NCBI GenBank assembly: GCA_945883755.1 | Contig: CAMCXX010000005.1 | Span: 1-58,845, forward strand | Direction: 5' to 3' | Source of the DNA: Bifidobacterium breve | Lineage (GTDB): Bacteria > Actinomycetota > Actinomycetes > Nanopelagicales > Nanopelagicaceae | Length of the DNA: 58,845 nt | Shown here: positions 35,544 through 44,910 of the stretch, one piece after another | How the letters are laid out: each line of letters begins with the position of its first letter | Numbering within the stretch: the first letter of the stretch is position 1 | Notes under the pieces: model-generated | Seen by the model: only the letters and a program-made list of their open reading frames with translations | Told to the model about the DNA's origin: nothing | The model's database searches: none | Made by a program: the position numbers and the translations under genes

Positions 35544-36202
35544 TCACCCTTATATATTTCTGGCGGATTAAGAAGATCTATATTCCGATAGCTATTTTGT
35601 TTATGGCGATACATCGCCGATTTATCAAGAGATTTCCATCAGTTGGTTTTGTTAAATTACTTGGCACCGGTAAAGGAAAGAGTTTTACACCTAAGGATGC
35701 CGATGCAACTCGTTGGGGCCTACTAGTAACTATTGCTGAGGATAATTTAAATGATTTTGAAAAAACACTTCCGCTTAGGCAGTGGCGATCAATTTCAACC
35801 TCCCAATACTGCGCAACCTTGCAACCAATTTCAGCTCATGGGCTTTGGTCTAAGAAACAACCCTTTGAGATCTGGCAACAAAGTTGGGATGGCAAAGTTG
35901 CTGCGATTACCCGCGCCCGCATCTCTTGGCGACAAAATTTTAAATTCTGGCGAGCGGTTCCGCCAGTGACGCAAAGTTTGCACCAATCCCCTGGGTTGAT
36001 AAATGCAATCGGAATTGGTGAAGCGCCAATAGGTCTACAAGGTACATTTTCAATTTGGCAGGATGGCCGATCCCTAAGGGATTTTGCATACAAAGGACCG
36101 GCCCACACCCAGGCAATTACCGCCACTGCAGAAAATAATTGGTACTCCGAGGAGCTTTTCGCCAGATTTGCCATCATCAGAGAGTCGGGCAACTTGCAGT
36201 AA
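35540..36202 (+). CDS. CrtA-like (spheroidene monooxygenase family) carotenoid oxygenase
   Basis: This 220-residue protein resembles the CrtA/spheroidene monooxygenase family, which adds keto groups to acyclic carotenoid ends. Matching regions are AIHRRFIKRFPSVGFVKLLG, TGKGKSFTPKDADATRWGLL and the C-terminal TATAENNWYSEELFARFA. It starts inside the stop of the hydrolase gene and is followed by cruF-like, glycosyltransferase and crtD-like genes, which supports a carotenoid role. Substrate and regiochemistry are inferred only. Confidence 0.75.
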   Translation: MITLIYFWRIKKIYIPIAILFMAIHRRFIKRFPSVGFVKLLGTGKGKSFTPKDADATRWGLLVTIAEDNLNDFEKTLPLRQWRSISTSQYCATLQPISAHGLWSKKQPFEIWQQSWDGKVAAITRARISWRQNFKFWRAVPPVTQSLHQSPGLINAIGIGEAPIGLQGTFSIWQDGRSLRDFAYKGPAHTQAITATAENNWYSEELFARFAIIRESGNLQ

Positions 36203-36232
36203 GGCTGGCAAGAGTTGAGGCACAATTACCCC

Positions 36233-37045
36233 ATGTCGCTTCGTCAATTTTACCCAAAGCGCAATACTCGCAAAACAATCTCAAATCAAAAGTTGTTTCT
36301 GCTCTATGCAATTGCAGTTATTGCAATTTTGTTGCAAATCTCCTACCCATTACTTGAGGCAGAGCCACTTAGGCTGGTAACTATCGCAACTGTTTACTGG
36401 GCAGCGGGGGCGATGTGTTTACATGCACTTCTGGCTTATGGCACAACTTACGCATTAACCTTTCTTGGCACAACCTTTACTTACGCCTTAATAATTGAAC
36501 AGATTGGCAGCAAAACTGGTTGGCCGTTTGGTACTTACGAGTACTCAGGCTCACTTGGATATCAAATATATGGAGTCCCATTGGTTGTCCCATTTGCTTG
36601 GGTGATGATGGCGCACCCAATTTTAATCGCTGCTAGAAAAGTTACTAAAAATTGGGTCTTCTTGTATGGCGGCATTGGATTAATGGCTTGGGATCTATTT
36701 CTAGATCCGCAAATGGTTTTATCTGGCCGGTGGGAGTGGAGCTTTACCGGAGCACATGTGCCATTTCAACCGATGATTCCACTATCCAACCTCTTTGGCT
36801 GGTTATTAACTGGAATGGGCCTGATGGCAATTTTAAATTTGATTTTAAAACATGATCGCCGGCGTACTGGAACATCAACTGCAGTTCCAGATTTTTTCTT
36901 AATCTGGTGTTGGTTTGGTGGCGTAGTAGGCAACATCTTCTTCTTTGATCAACCAGGCGTAGCCTTAATCGGTGGTGTTGTCTTTGGTCTCTTCCTAATT
37001 CCCTACCTATTTATGTTGCGCTTTGGGCCACCCGATACCTTTTAA
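36233..37045 (+). CDS. CruF-like carotenoid biosynthesis membrane protein (carotenoid hydratase family)
   Basis: This 270-residue polytopic protein of the DUF422/CruF family includes members that hydrate the psi-end of carotenoids (carotenoid 1,2-hydratase, bisanhydrobacterioruberin hydratase). Characteristic segments are TKTGWPFGTYEYS-like sequence (GSKTGWPFGTYEYSGSLG), PFAWVMMAHP, MAWDLFLDPQMV and the hydrophobic C-terminus. ATG at 36233 (MSLRQFYPK) is preferred to an upstream TTG at 36215. It abuts the glycosyltransferase gene with a 1-base overlap. Confidence 0.82.
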   Translation: MSLRQFYPKRNTRKTISNQKLFLLYAIAVIAILLQISYPLLEAEPLRLVTIATVYWAAGAMCLHALLAYGTTYALTFLGTTFTYALIIEQIGSKTGWPFGTYEYSGSLGYQIYGVPLVVPFAWVMMAHPILIAARKVTKNWVFLYGGIGLMAWDLFLDPQMVLSGRWEWSFTGAHVPFQPMIPLSNLFGWLLTGMGLMAILNLILKHDRRRTGTSTAVPDFFLIWCWFGGVVGNIFFFDQPGVALIGGVVFGLFLIPYLFMLRFGPPDTF

Positions 37046-38109
37046 TGCTATCTCTCCTAATTGTAAGTGCCTTAGCCTTTCTACTTTCGCTACTTAATTT
37101 TTTAACCATCAGAAGAGTTAGAGATATACCAGCTACCATTAATAAAAAGGTCTCAATTTTGATTCCGATGCGCAATGAGGCGCGGAATGTTCGAGATTGC
37201 ATAAACACCGTAATGGCCCAAAAGGGTTTAACTGATTTTGAAGTTATTGTTTTAGATGATCACTCAACTGATGATACTTCCGCACTTCTATCTGAGTTTA
37301 AAGAGATTAAAACCATCACCGGTCAATCACTGCCTCAAGGTTGGCTTGGAAAGAATTGGGCCTGTCACCAATTAAGCCAAGCCGCTAGTGGTGAGATTTT
37401 GGTCTTTTTTGATGCAGATGTGCGGTTGCGCGAGAATGCAGTTGCCAGCGCTATCTTGGCCATGGGTAGTTGGGATTTTATCTCTCCTTATCCAAGACAG
37501 TTAAGCATAGGTTTTATCGAATCGATCTTTCAGCCACTTTTGCACTGGTCTTGGTTTGCCTCTGTGCCGCTAATTATTTCGCAGAGATTTAAAGTTAAAT
37601 CGATGGTGGTTGCAAATGGTCAATTTCTAGTAATCAACAAAATGGCTTATTTAACAGCTGGTGGTCATGCTGAAATTAAAGGTGAAGTTTTGGATGATCT
37701 TGAGTTAGCAAAGTTGCTGGTAACAAATGGCTTTAGTGGAAATGTGGCCGAGGGTTCAGATGTTGCTGATTGTTTGATGTATCAAACTCCGATGGAGTTG
37801 TTTTCCGGTTACCAAAAATCACTGTGGCGAGCCTTTGGTGGCCTAGCTGGCAGTATTTTTGTCGCACTTTTACTTCTTTCAACTGGCCCACTCTCTTTAA
37901 TCCTGGCACTTGCTGGCTCTGGATTAGCTGCCCTTTCATTTATCTTAATTTTGTGCAGTCGCACTCTCTCATCTATCAGGGCGAAGAACTCAATTACCAA
38001 AGGAATTTGGCATCCAGTTGCAATTCTTATCTTTGTTGGAGTTCTTACTTACTCTTGGATCGGTAAATACCGTGGCAGTTTAAAGTGGCGAGATAGAGTG
38101 ATTTCCTAA
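37045..38109 (+). CDS. Family 2 glycosyltransferase, CruG-like
   Basis: This 354-residue membrane-anchored GT2 enzyme has an N-terminal helix, then SILIPMRNEARNVRDCI, VLDDHSTDDT, the DxD-type FFDADVRL and C-terminal membrane helices. Placed directly after a cruF-like gene it matches the CruF-CruG pair that hydrates and then glycosylates carotenoid ends. The sugar donor cannot be told. It overlaps the genes on both sides by a single base (TAATG). Confidence 0.82.
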   Translation: MLSLLIVSALAFLLSLLNFLTIRRVRDIPATINKKVSILIPMRNEARNVRDCINTVMAQKGLTDFEVIVLDDHSTDDTSALLSEFKEIKTITGQSLPQGWLGKNWACHQLSQAASGEILVFFDADVRLRENAVASAILAMGSWDFISPYPRQLSIGFIESIFQPLLHWSWFASVPLIISQRFKVKSMVVANGQFLVINKMAYLTAGGHAEIKGEVLDDLELAKLLVTNGFSGNVAEGSDVADCLMYQTPMELFSGYQKSLWRAFGGLAGSIFVALLLLSTGPLSLILALAGSGLAALSFILILCSRTLSSIRAKNSITKGIWHPVAILIFVGVLTYSWIGKYRGSLKWRDRVIS

Positions 38110-39602
38110 TGGCAAAGATTGCAGTAATTGGTGCAGGTATCGGCGGATTAAGTGTTGCTGCTCGATTAGCTAAAGCTGGCCATATTGTTGAAATTTATGA
38201 GGCCTCCGATCGAAGTGGTGGCAAATGTCGAACTGAATGGTTTGGTGATTATGGATTTGATACTGGTCCATCGCTACTAACCATTCCTGCGGTTTATCGT
38301 GATTTGTTTATAAAGACTGGTAAAAGATTAGAGCACACCTTAGATGTAAAGCCGGTGGATCCCGCCTTTACCTACAACTTTGCAGATGGTCAGCGGGTGA
38401 CATTTGCAAATTTATCAAACCCAAAGACCTACCTAGAGATTGAAAAATCCTTTGGTAAGGATGCTGCTAGACAATGGCGAGCATTAATGGATCGCGCAGA
38501 TGCAATGTGGGAGGTCTCTCGCGAACCGTTTGTTGAGTCAGAGTTAAAATCAATTTGGTCATTAGTCAAAAGCAAAAACTTTCTTAGGGATCTGCGAATC
38601 ATCGCCCCATTTTCTACACTTAGAGCGCTAAGTAAAAAGTATAAGTTGCATCCAAATCTTGCGATGATCGTGGATAGATACGCCACCTATACCGGAAGTG
38701 ATCCAAGGCGGGCCCCTGCGGTACTGCTCACCATTGCATATGTTGAAGCTGCATTTGGCGCCTGGCACATCACTGGCGGTATTGGAAGTTTATCTAAAGC
38801 GCTAGAACAGCGGTGTCTTGAACTTGGCGTGAACATTCACTTAAAAAGTAAGGTAGCCAAAATTAATGTGGTCAATGAAAGTGCAACTGGCTTAACACTT
38901 GAGAGTGGCCAAATTATTGATGCAGATTTAGTGGTGGCAAACGCCGATGCAGAGCTGGTCTACAACCAACTAGTAGATGCGGGCGTAAAGAGTGCAAAGC
39001 GGGAGCGAAGCAAGTTGGAGCGAGCCAGTAAATCATTATCTGGTTTCTCATTGCTACTTGGCTTAGATAACACAAAGGGTGACGCGATAGAGCTTTCCCA
39101 TCACAATATATTTTTTCCAAAAGATTATGATGCTGAGTTTGATCAAATCTTTGATCAAAAGATTGCAGTATCTGATCCAACAATCTATGTCTGCGCACCC
39201 AAGGATTCCACAATGGTCAAGGGCGCTAATAAGGAGTCCTGGTTTGTATTGGTAAATGCACCTAGGCATGATCCAAAAAATGGAATGGATTGGCGCACGG
39301 GCGGGGCTGAGTATGCTCAAATGTTAATTAAAAAATTGGATGCACTTGGTTTAAATGTTTCATCAAGATTGGATCTGTTGGAGTTTCGCACTCCCCTTGA
39401 TTTAGAAAATTACGCTTTAGCGCCAGGTGGCTCTATTTATGGAACTTCAAGTAACTCAGCTAGTAGTGCCTTTTTAAGAGCTAGCAACCGTTCAAATGTA
39501 AAAAATTTATACTGTGTTGGCGGTTCATCTCATCCAGGTGGTGGCTTGCCATTGGTTGGGATTAGTGCCGAGATCGTTGCGCAGATGATCGGGAAGGCTT
39601 AA
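38109..39602 (+). CDS. CrtI/CrtD-type carotenoid desaturase (FAD)
   Basis: This 497-residue phytoene-desaturase-family flavoprotein has the FAD-binding N-terminus AVIGAGIGGLSVAARLAKAG, EASDRSGGKCRTEWF, GFDTGPSLLTIP and the C-terminal VGGSSHPGGGLPLVGISAE. A second family member at 42218 sits beside crtE and crtB and is the better phytoene desaturase. This copy follows cruF/cruG-like genes and probably acts as a CrtD-type 3,4-desaturase of hydroxylated carotenoids. Its TAA overlaps the TAA of the convergent phosphatidyltransferase gene through a shared TTAA. Confidence 0.82.
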   Translation: MAKIAVIGAGIGGLSVAARLAKAGHIVEIYEASDRSGGKCRTEWFGDYGFDTGPSLLTIPAVYRDLFIKTGKRLEHTLDVKPVDPAFTYNFADGQRVTFANLSNPKTYLEIEKSFGKDAARQWRALMDRADAMWEVSREPFVESELKSIWSLVKSKNFLRDLRIIAPFSTLRALSKKYKLHPNLAMIVDRYATYTGSDPRRAPAVLLTIAYVEAAFGAWHITGGIGSLSKALEQRCLELGVNIHLKSKVAKINVVNESATGLTLESGQIIDADLVVANADAELVYNQLVDAGVKSAKRERSKLERASKSLSGFSLLLGLDNTKGDAIELSHHNIFFPKDYDAEFDQIFDQKIAVSDPTIYVCAPKDSTMVKGANKESWFVLVNAPRHDPKNGMDWRTGGAEYAQMLIKKLDALGLNVSSRLDLLEFRTPLDLENYALAPGGSIYGTSSNSASSAFLRASNRSNVKNLYCVGGSSHPGGGLPLVGISAEIVAQMIGKA

Positions 39603-40216
39603 CCAAACCTGTTGTAAGCAAAGCGTGAGATCGTAAGAAAGCTAAAGCTTTGTAAAATTAACCACAGCGCAGCTAAAAAGTTAATGATCTGCAGATCAAT
39701 AGTAAATGCGATTAAAGATACAAATAAAATTGAGGCTCGAACCGGCCGCTCTGCAATTGTTACGACTCCGACTTCAGTTAGACCTAAGCCACCTGCTCTG
39801 GCTCTTAAATACTCTTGGGCAAAGGCCAGAATTGCCGCACCAATAACAATGTACTCATTACCGCCAATGCTGATAAAGGTAAGTACCCAAAATACTTCGG
39901 TAGTGCGATCTAAAATTGAATCTAGTGCCGCTCCCCATTTACTAGCCTTGTTAGTAATTATTGCCAAACTGCCATCAATACCATCGCAAAGCAGCGATGC
40001 AACTAACAAGCCGATCGCCCAAGGGCTTTGTGCATTTAGGTAAAGTGCAATACCAAAAATTAATCCCGCGATACTTAACATATTTGGGGTGACTCTTAAT
40101 TTAGCCAATGGTCTTACTAAGTAATACGAGATAGTCAGCCAACCTTTAACGATGCCAGATATTTGCGCATCTCCATGTAATTTGCTCCAGGCTTGAAAGA
40201 AGTTTGCTTTAATCAT
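39599..40216 (-). CDS. CDP-alcohol phosphatidyltransferase family membrane enzyme
   Basis: This 205-residue membrane protein joins an alcohol to a CDP-activated lipid, probably in phospholipid synthesis (PgsA/PIP-synthase-like). The catalytic motif reads DGIDGSLAI...G...D...D (CDGIDGSLAIITNKAS, then WGAALDSILDR). The Arg of the canonical DGxxAR is Ile here, as I recall also occurs in an actinobacterial subgroup. The alcohol substrate is unknown. Its ATG overlaps the end of metF by 8 bases, so it is probably expressed with metF. Confidence 0.82.
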   Translation of the reverse strand: MIKANFFQAWSKLHGDAQISGIVKGWLTISYYLVRPLAKLRVTPNMLSIAGLIFGIALYLNAQSPWAIGLLVASLLCDGIDGSLAIITNKASKWGAALDSILDRTTEVFWVLTFISIGGNEYIVIGAAILAFAQEYLRARAGGLGLTEVGVVTIAERPVRASILFVSLIAFTIDLQIINFLAALWLILQSFSFLTISRFAYNRFG

Positions 40217-41075
40217 TTTTAATTAAACCTAGATTCTGAGCAATCTCAATTGTCGATTGCGCAGAGTTCATTGTGTAAAAATGAATACCTGGTGCGCCAC
40301 GTCGCAGCAACTCTGCTCCTAAATTTGTTGCTAATTCAACTCCTAGCTTTCTTGTGGCATCAGCATCATCAGCTACCTTTGCGAATTTTTCAGCGATATC
40401 ATCAGGTACCTGCATGCCACTTAATTGCACCATTCGATTTAATTGCTTTACATTAGTAATTGGTAAAATTCCAGCAATTACAGGTAAGGATGAGTTTGTA
40501 GCCGCTAACTTATCTACGATCGCCTGCCACTTATCTATTTCAAAGAAAAATTGTGTGGTTGCAAAGGAGGCGCCGGCCCGCTCCTTTGACAATAAGACCG
40601 TGATGTCCTTTGCTAAATCATGATTTGATGCTGGATGGCCATCTGGATATGCACCTACTCCAACCTTAAATCCCATTTCAACGGCAATCTCAACCAACTC
40701 TTGCGCGTAATTTAAGCCACCTGGCGTTGGCTCCCATGGTGCGGTTGGTCCACCAACTGGATCTCCGCGAAGTGCCAAAATACTTTTGATGCCGGAGTTT
40801 TTAAATTGATTTAAGATTTGGATTAACTCATCCTTGCTTGAACCAACACATGTTAGGTGTGCAACTGTTGGTATCTGGGTTCGCTTTGTTATCTCTGAGG
40901 TAACACGAATAGTTCTATCTCTAGTTGATCCGCCGGCACCATAAGTAACCGATACAAAATCTGGCGCCAGTGGGGCGAGCTCAGATAAGGCCAGCCACAA
41001 TCTCTGCTCGCCCGCCTCATCTTTAGGCGGAAAGAACTCCAAAGAGAAGGAGGTGGCTCGTAGTTTTGTGCCCAT
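40209..41075 (-). CDS. metF: Methylenetetrahydrofolate reductase
   Basis: MetF reduces 5,10-methylene-THF to 5-methyl-THF with a flavin, for methionine synthesis. The 288-residue protein shows FSLEFFPPKDEAGEQRLW, VSVTYGAGGSTRDRT, HLTCVG, LALRGDP and AGILPITN. ATG at 41075 (MGTKLRATSF) is preferred: TACCCT lies 7 bases upstream as a leaderless -10. An ATG at 41117 would extend into crtE and add 14 non-conserved residues. It is divergent from crtE with only 23 bases between the chosen starts. Confidence 0.94.
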   Translation of the reverse strand: MGTKLRATSFSLEFFPPKDEAGEQRLWLALSELAPLAPDFVSVTYGAGGSTRDRTIRVTSEITKRTQIPTVAHLTCVGSSKDELIQILNQFKNSGIKSILALRGDPVGGPTAPWEPTPGGLNYAQELVEIAVEMGFKVGVGAYPDGHPASNHDLAKDITVLLSKERAGASFATTQFFFEIDKWQAIVDKLAATNSSLPVIAGILPITNVKQLNRMVQLSGMQVPDDIAEKFAKVADDADATRKLGVELATNLGAELLRRGAPGIHFYTMNSAQSTIEIAQNLGLIKND

Positions 41076-41082
41076 GGCAAGC

Positions 41083-41092
41083 AGGGTACCGT
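41083..41092. promoter_or_regulatory. Overlapping divergent -10 elements of metF and crtE
   Basis: The sequence AGGGTACCGT reads TACCGT on the plus strand (41087-41092, 6 bases before the crtE GTG) and TACCCT on the minus strand (41088-41083, 7 bases before the metF ATG). Both fit the TANNNT pattern seen at other starts here. The two promoters could not be occupied at the same time. Confidence 0.45.
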
Positions 41093-41098
41093 TGCGCT

Positions 41099-42199
41099 GT
41101 GAGTTTTTCGCCATCATCTGATCCAGTTGCCGATATCAATTTTCTTCGCAATGAGATAAACCATGCATTGGGTCAGTTTATTAAGGATGAGAACCGAGAT
41201 TTAGCCAGAATCGGAAGTGAGTTAGATCCGGTATCACAGCATCTAGAGCGATTTCTATTGGATAGTGGCAAGAGATTGCGACCACTCTTTGCTTATGTTG
41301 GTTATTTGGGTGTTGCCAAAAATCCCACACCAGAAATGATTACCGCCTTTGCCTCACTTGAATTGGTGCATGTGTGTGCCTTAATTCATGATGATGTGAT
41401 GGATGGTTCAGATACCAGACGTGGTGCACCAGCAATTCATAAATCATTTGAAAGCTTGCATAAGGATCAAAGGTTAAATGGATCGGCAGCACAATTTGGT
41501 ATCTCTGCTGCGATATTGCTGGGCGATTTAGCATTAATCTGGTCCGATCAAATGTTGCACAATGCTGGCTTATCAGATCAACAATTAATTAATGGCTTAA
41601 AGATTTATGATGAGATGCGAGTTGAGTTAATGGCTGGGCAGTACCTAGATGTCTACGAACAAGCGCTTGGTTCAAACTCAACACCAAAAGAGGCGCTTGA
41701 AAGAGCATTAAGAGTTGCTCGATTTAAATCTGGTAAGTACACAATTGAAAGACCATTGCACTTTGGAGCTGCGATCGCTGGCAGCCATCCATCAATGGAG
41801 AAGCTCTACTCAGATTACGGCTTACCACTCGGTGAGGCTTTTCAACTTCGTGATGATCTGCTCGGAGTATTTGGCGACCCATCTGAAACTGGTAAGCCAG
41901 CTGGTGATGATATGCGAGAGGGAAAGCGCACAGTGTTGATGGCAATTGCCAATGAGCGCGCCGATCAAGCGGGTCAAAAATTGCTCAGCCAATTACTGGG
42001 AAATCCCGCCCTTACCGTCGAGCAGATCCAAGAGCTACAGCAGGTGATTATTAAAAGTGGTGCAGTTGAAAAGGTTGAAGAGATGATCCTAAATCTGACA
42101 AATCAAGCCTTACTTGCTTTAACTCACAGTGGGCTCTCTCCAGTAGGAAAGAATTTATTAACCACAATGGCTAATATCGCCACTAAGCGCAACACCTAA
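41099..42199 (+). CDS. crtE: Polyprenyl diphosphate synthase (geranylgeranyl diphosphate synthase, CrtE type)
   Basis: This enzyme condenses IPP units, probably to C20 GGPP for carotenoids. The 366-residue class I prenyltransferase has the first Asp-rich motif IHDDVMDGSDTRRG and the second FQLRDDLLGVFGD, plus DSGKRLRPLFAY for IPP binding. GTG at 41099 is chosen from the -10 element upstream; an earlier in-frame start would overlap metF. It heads crtE-crtI-crtB. Its place next to metF and a pknL-type kinase matches idsA2 of mycobacteria. Chain length is inferred from context. Confidence 0.9.
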   Translation: MSFSPSSDPVADINFLRNEINHALGQFIKDENRDLARIGSELDPVSQHLERFLLDSGKRLRPLFAYVGYLGVAKNPTPEMITAFASLELVHVCALIHDDVMDGSDTRRGAPAIHKSFESLHKDQRLNGSAAQFGISAAILLGDLALIWSDQMLHNAGLSDQQLINGLKIYDEMRVELMAGQYLDVYEQALGSNSTPKEALERALRVARFKSGKYTIERPLHFGAAIAGSHPSMEKLYSDYGLPLGEAFQLRDDLLGVFGDPSETGKPAGDDMREGKRTVLMAIANERADQAGQKLLSQLLGNPALTVEQIQELQQVIIKSGAVEKVEEMILNLTNQALLALTHSGLSPVGKNLLTTMANIATKRNT

Positions 42200-42217
42200 G
42201 AAACGGTTGTAATTTGA

Positions 42218-43702
42218 ATGGCGAAACAGGTTAAAGGTCCAACTGATCATGTAGTTGTTGTTGGCGCAGGCCTTGCCGGATTAAGTGCAGCTCTTCGTCT
42301 TGCTGGTGCTGGGCGCAAGGTAACTGTTGTTGAGCGCGAGAGTGTTCCTGGTGGTCGTAATGGATTATTAAATAAATCTGGCTACTCATTTGATACCGGC
42401 CCCTCTGTTTTAACCATGCCAGATCTAATTGCCGATGCACTTGCCTGTGTTGGTGAGGATTTAAAGGATTGGTTAGATCTAGTACCGCTGGAACCGCTGT
42501 ACCGCGCCTTTTATGCAGATGGCACTCAATTAGATGTTCACGCTAATACAAATCAAATGCAGGCAGAGATTGCTAAAAATATCAGCCCAGAAGAGGCGAT
42601 CGGTTATGGCAAGTATGTAGATTTTGTGACCAAACTTTATAAGTATGAGATGAAGGATTTTATTGATCGCAATATTGATTCTCCACTTAATCTACTTACA
42701 CCAAATTTAGCGAGATTAATTGCATTGGGTGGTTTCCGGCGATTAGCACCAAAGGTAAATCAATTCCTGAAGGATCCACGGCTACAAAAGGTTTACTCAT
42801 TCCAAGCAATGTACGCCGGCGTAAGTCCGCAACAAGCGTTAGCGATTTATGCAGTCATTGCTTATATGGATTCAGTTAATGGTGTCTTTTTCCCAAAGGG
42901 TGGAATGCATGCGGTTCCAAGAGCGTTAGCTGGCGCAGCTGAGAAACATGGTGTTACCTTTAAATACAACACCACAGTTACTGGAATTGAAAAAAGTAAT
43001 GGCCGAGCAACTGCAGTCTTAACAGATTCTGGTGAGCGAATTGCATGTGATGTAGTAGTTCTAAATCCTGATCTGCCAGTTGCCTGGAAAGATCTGCTTG
43101 GAAAGGAGCCACTCTCAATTAAGCGATTGAAGTACTCTCCTTCTTGTGCGACCTTATTGATTGGTTCAAATAAAAGTTACGACCATCTTGCCCACCACAA
43201 TATTCACTTCGGAGAGTCCTGGAGTGGTGTCTTTGATGAATTAATCAAGAAGAAAACCTTAATGTCTGATCCAAGTATTTTAGTGACGGTACCTAGCCGC
43301 GATGACGCATCATTAGCGCCCGCTGGAAAAACCTCATATTATGTTTTATTTCCAACTCCAAATCTTTCAGCTGATATTGATTGGAAAAAAATTGGACCTA
43401 AGTATCGCGATGAGATGATTAAAGCGCTAGAGGATCGTGGCTACAAAGGTTTTGGCGATTCAATTGAGTTTGAACATATGACTACCCCGCTAGATTGGAA
43501 GGAGCAAGGAATGGAGATGGGCGCACCATTTGCTAGCGCACACACCTTCTTCCAAACTGGACCATTTAGACCTAAAAATTTAGCTGCAGGTTATGAAAAT
43601 GTTGTCTTTGCTGGCTCCGGCACTCAGCCAGGAGTTGGCGTGCCAATGGTTTTAATCTCAGGCAGATTAGCAGCAGAAAGAATTGTTGGTCCGGTTAAGT
43701 AA
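42218..43702 (+). CDS. crtI: Phytoene desaturase CrtI
   Basis: CrtI converts phytoene to lycopene by successive FAD-dependent desaturations. The 494-residue protein has VVVVGAGLAGLSAALRLAGA, ERESVPGGRNG, GYSFDTGPSVLTMPDL, MYAGVSPQQALAIYAV, FFPKGGMHAVPRAL and the C-terminal AGSGTQPGVGVPMVLISG. Position between crtE and crtB (2 bases before crtB) supports this role over that of the second homologue at 38109. Confidence 0.93.
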   Translation: MAKQVKGPTDHVVVVGAGLAGLSAALRLAGAGRKVTVVERESVPGGRNGLLNKSGYSFDTGPSVLTMPDLIADALACVGEDLKDWLDLVPLEPLYRAFYADGTQLDVHANTNQMQAEIAKNISPEEAIGYGKYVDFVTKLYKYEMKDFIDRNIDSPLNLLTPNLARLIALGGFRRLAPKVNQFLKDPRLQKVYSFQAMYAGVSPQQALAIYAVIAYMDSVNGVFFPKGGMHAVPRALAGAAEKHGVTFKYNTTVTGIEKSNGRATAVLTDSGERIACDVVVLNPDLPVAWKDLLGKEPLSIKRLKYSPSCATLLIGSNKSYDHLAHHNIHFGESWSGVFDELIKKKTLMSDPSILVTVPSRDDASLAPAGKTSYYVLFPTPNLSADIDWKKIGPKYRDEMIKALEDRGYKGFGDSIEFEHMTTPLDWKEQGMEMGAPFASAHTFFQTGPFRPKNLAAGYENVVFAGSGTQPGVGVPMVLISGRLAAERIVGPVK

Positions 43703-43704
43703 GT

Positions 43705-44604
43705 ATGAATGAGCTAAAAGCTGCTGGTATCACCGATCCAGAGTTAATAAAATCCTATACAGAGTGCAAAACGTTAAATGCTCGACATGGAAAAACCTAC
43801 TACTTAGCAACACTGCTGCTGCCGCCATCGAAGCGACCATTTGTACATGCGCTATATGGATTTGCCCGTTACGCCGACGAGATAGTTGATGATCTAGCCT
43901 CAACTTTATCTGCAAGTGAAAAGGCTGCGAGTTTAGAGAGATGGGGCGCTGGAGTTTTAGCTGATATTAAAGCTGGTCGAAGCCATGATCATATTGGAGC
44001 AGCTTTAGTAGATACAGTTCAAAGATTTAACATTCCGATCTCCTACTTTGAAGCATTTTTAAAATCTATGCAGATGGATTTAACGGTAACGCAGTACCAA
44101 AGTTATGAAGATTTAATGGAGTATGTTTATGGATCAGCTGCGGTTATTGGCTTACAGATGCTGCCCATCTTAGGTACATCATCAGATCAGGCTTATCCAG
44201 CGGCGGAGAAATTGGGAATTGCTTTTCAATTAGCAAATTTCATCAGAGATGTTGGCGAGGATTTAGATAGAGGAAGAGTTTATCTGCCATTAAATGAGCT
44301 GAAAAAACATGGTGTATCCAGAGAGATGCTAGAGGCTCGAATTCTTACCCCTGAAATAAAATCAGCGCTAAAGGAGCAGATAGCAAGAGTTCGACAGTTA
44401 CAAAAGGAGGCGGAGATTGGAATTAAGTTTTTATCTCCAGAAAGTCAGCCATGTATCGAACTTGCTAGCGAGCTTTACTGTGGAATAGTTGATGAGGTTG
44501 AGAAGATTGATTATCAAGTATTTAATAAGAGAGCGAAGACATCTACATTTCGAAGAGTTAAGGGCGCGCTTCGTGCCTATAGTCGGGCAATTAAGGCGAG
44601 GTAG
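43705..44604 (+). CDS. crtB: Phytoene synthase CrtB
   Basis: CrtB joins two GGPP molecules to phytoene. The 299-residue squalene/phytoene synthase family protein has YGFARYADEIVDDL (first Asp-rich motif), YVYGSAAVIGLQMLP and QLANFIRDVGEDLDRGRVYLP in parts (ANFIRDVGEDLDRGR, second Asp-rich motif). It is translated just after crtI. Its TAG is directly followed by the stop codon of the convergent crtYd, with no base between, and no terminator is seen. Confidence 0.95.
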   Translation: MNELKAAGITDPELIKSYTECKTLNARHGKTYYLATLLLPPSKRPFVHALYGFARYADEIVDDLASTLSASEKAASLERWGAGVLADIKAGRSHDHIGAALVDTVQRFNIPISYFEAFLKSMQMDLTVTQYQSYEDLMEYVYGSAAVIGLQMLPILGTSSDQAYPAAEKLGIAFQLANFIRDVGEDLDRGRVYLPLNELKKHGVSREMLEARILTPEIKSALKEQIARVRQLQKEAEIGIKFLSPESQPCIELASELYCGIVDEVEKIDYQVFNKRAKTSTFRRVKGALRAYSRAIKAR

Positions 44605-44910
44605 TTACCGACGCTGTACACCTTTTTTACCCCAGTAGACCCAAAGATTTAAAACAGATAAAACCATAGCAAAGCCAAAGAGCAGATCCTCTGCCGGTGC
44701 TGATGCAATTCGCCAGCCAATTATCTTCTCCTCTGAGTACATAACAATCTCTCTGGAGGTAAGCCACCAATTTGTAATTAATTGAAAGAAAATAATAATT
44801 GAATATGATGTCCAAAATACTTTCCGAGTAGTCAATCGGCTCTTAATAATAAATAGATCTAAGATCACCGCCGCAATAACAGCGCAGATTGCTAGTTGCG
44901 TATAGCTCAT
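44605..44910 (-). CDS. crtYd: Lycopene cyclase subunit CrtYd
   Basis: This is the second half of the heterodimeric actinobacterial-type lycopene cyclase. The 101-residue protein has three membrane helices and the domain motif PAEDLLFGFAM near residues 75-85. It overlaps crtYc by 4 bases. The pair cyclises psi ends, most likely to beta rings; whether one or both ends are cyclised in vivo cannot be read here. It is convergent to crtEIB instead of cotranscribed with them. Confidence 0.88.
   Translation of the reverse strand: MSYTQLAICAVIAAVILDLFIIKSRLTTRKVFWTSYSIIIFFQLITNWWLTSREIVMYSEEKIIGWRIASAPAEDLLFGFAMVLSVLNLWVYWGKKGVQRR

Noticed and set aside
38109-39602. Second CrtI homologue as a redundant phytoene desaturase
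   Set aside because: Its place after cruF-like and glycosyltransferase genes, with another crtI between crtE and crtB, argues for a different desaturation step.
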